Shown here in pieces: positions 61,278 to 64,000 of a stretch of DNA of 64,000 nucleotides. The translations under genes were made by a program, and so were the position numbers. The stretch spans positions 2,866,001 through 2,930,000 of the forward strand of contig NZ_CP081878.1 in NCBI RefSeq assembly GCF_022170825.1, in the 5' to 3' direction. The DNA is from Exiguobacterium acetylicum. GTDB lineage: Bacteria; Bacillota; Bacilli; Exiguobacteriales; Exiguobacteriaceae. The number at the start of each line of letters is the position of its first letter. The first letter of the stretch is position 1. The notes beneath the pieces are model-generated. The model searched no databases. It worked only from the letters and a program-made list of their open reading frames with translations, and had not been told where the DNA came from.

Positions 61278-61769
61278 ATGGGATACTTATTAGATTTACG
61301 AAAAATCGTAGGAAACCGACCGTTGATCAGTGTTGGAGCAACCGTACTTGTCATGAACGCACGGCACGAACTGCTATTTCAATATCGTTCGGATACACAC
61401 AGTTGGGGACTACCTGGCGGTTCGATGGAACCCGGTGAGACACTCGAAGAAGTCGCGATACGTGAGCTGCAGGAAGAAACCGGCCTTCAAGCTCTCAGTG
61501 TTCAACTGCTAGATGTCTTTTCTGGTCCTGATTACTTCTTCCGATATCCAAATGGTGATCAAACATATAGTGTGATTCATCTCTTTCAAGCATATAGTGT
61601 GATTCATCTCTTTCAAGCAAAAGGAGTATCCGGTACATTACAAATGACTGACGGAGAGAGTCTCAACCTTCGTTATTTTAAACTCGATCAACTACCAGAC
61701 CCACTTGAAGCACGAGCTGCTGCGCTATTGAAACAAATCATCCCGCGTCTTGTTAAAACAACACCTTGA
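61278..61769 (+). CDS. NUDIX hydrolase with internal duplication
   Basis: A 163-residue Nudix protein. The Nudix box is complete at residues 48-70 (GSMEPGETLEEVAIRELQEETGL, matching GX5EX7REUXEEXGU), so metal binding and hydrolysis of a nucleoside diphosphate derivative are expected; the substrate is unknown. A 27-bp in-frame tandem duplication repeats YSVIHLFQA (residues 97-105 and 106-114) in a core strand downstream of the box. Without it the protein would be 154 residues, the usual size of this group. It starts at the ATG at 61278 after AAAGGAG. It lies between the tRNA-fMet pair and the rRNA operon, on the other strand. Confidence 0.9.
   Translation: MGYLLDLRKIVGNRPLISVGATVLVMNARHELLFQYRSDTHSWGLPGGSMEPGETLEEVAIRELQEETGLQALSVQLLDVFSGPDYFFRYPNGDQTYSVIHLFQAYSVIHLFQAKGVSGTLQMTDGESLNLRYFKLDQLPDPLEARAAALLKQIIPRLVKTTP
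61564..61617 (+). repeat. 27-bp in-frame tandem duplication in the Nudix gene
   Basis: The unit beginning CATATAGTGTGATTCATCTC occurs twice without change (61564-61590 and 61591-61617), encoding two copies of YSVIHLFQA. Confidence 0.97.
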
Positions 61770-61792
61770 GTTTAATTAGATACCGTATTTTA

Positions 61793-61820
61793 AAACTGGC
61801 TGTCATCCGGTCAGTTTTCT
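61793..61820 (+). terminator. Possible terminator of the Nudix gene
   Basis: AACTGGC and its imperfect partner GGTCAGTT form a short hairpin followed by TTTCTTTT on the plus strand. Confidence 0.45.
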
Positions 61821-61827
61821 TTTCCAC

Positions 61828-61860
61828 AACAAAAAACTGACCTGCAATCTGCAGATCAGT
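61828..61860 (-). terminator. Terminator of the rRNA operon
   Basis: ACTGATCTGCA pairs with TGCAGGTCAGT around GAT and is followed by TTTTTTGTTG on the minus strand, just after 5S rRNA. Confidence 0.88.
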
Positions 61861-61865
61861 CAAGT

Positions 61866-61981
<116 letters not shown>

Positions 61982-62029
61982 CGACGGGCTCGCGCCCTCA
62001 AAACTGAAGTCATCAACAAGCATCTGCTA

Positions 62030-64000
<1,971 letters not shown>

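Overview
The window reads as chromosome of a low-to-mid GC Gram-positive bacterium of the order Bacillales, most like Exiguobacterium. This is an inference from gene order and protein style; no database was searched. Blocks match the Bacillus subtilis backbone: murA2-tal-fbaA-spo0F / ywjG / pyrG / rpoE on the left, and groEL-groES-ydiL-ydiK, tatC-tatA-rex, ydiF and tsaE-tsaB-rimI-tsaD on the right. They are interleaved with transporter and regulatory cassettes. A tRNA-Ala, two initiator tRNAs and the 3' part of an rRNA operon (5S and 23S, minus strand) are present. I see no prophage, insertion sequence, CRISPR array or integrase.

Layout. 1-3.4 kb: a divergent MurA paralogue, transaldolase, FBP aldolase, a Spo0F-like receiver and a DUF2529 protein. 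3.6-8 kb: a lactose/cellobiose-type PTS operon (IIA-IIB-6-phospho-beta-glycosidase-IIC) with its GntR repressor. 8-10.5 kb: pyrG with a CTP-sensing type leader, then rpoE. 10.6-16.5 kb: GNAT, an ArsR-controlled YdcZ transporter pair, two inverted structured repeats around a tiny DUF6440 gene, a DeoR-controlled oxidoreductase operon, and an SDR. 16.5-20.5 kb: membrane diguanylate cyclase, K+-channel-like protein, GNAT-like protein, MgtE. 20.6-23.9 kb: Mn ABC transporter with MntR boxes and a PCYCGC lipoprotein. 24-33 kb: oxidoreductase, orphan sensor kinase, WrbA, a large secreted protein and an LTA synthase-type enzyme. 33-37 kb: LysE exporter, groESL with CIRCE, YdiL/YdiK. 37-44.5 kb: HTH and membrane proteins, glutamate-type symporter, ferredoxin-NADP reductase and a divergent Fur-controlled siderophore ABC operon. 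44.6-50.2 kb: three related membrane proteins, a 52-residue membrane protein and a 1248-residue Vpr-like protease. 50.4-61.8 kb: tRNA-Ala, tat, rex, ABC-F, DoxX/HxlR, Fur-controlled flavodoxin, HAD, t6A synthesis operon, tRNA-fMet pair, Nudix. 61.9-64 kb: 5S and 23S.

Regulation can be read directly in several places: a cre site and paired GntR operators, a GGG-start attenuator before pyrG, a shared ArsR palindrome, MntR boxes, CIRCE, three Fur boxes and three HxlR-type boxes. The iron genes form a small coherent set: siderophore uptake, a flavin reductase that could release the iron, and a substitute flavodoxin.

The least explained features are: a roughly 114-nt repeat whose two copies keep their hairpins through compensatory base changes and sit as terminators after two facing operons; a MurA paralogue with Tyr in place of the catalytic Cys; a channel-like protein with an altered selectivity filter; three tandem paralogous membrane proteins; and a run of short tandem duplications (14, 27, 38 and 111 bp), one of them in frame inside a Nudix gene.
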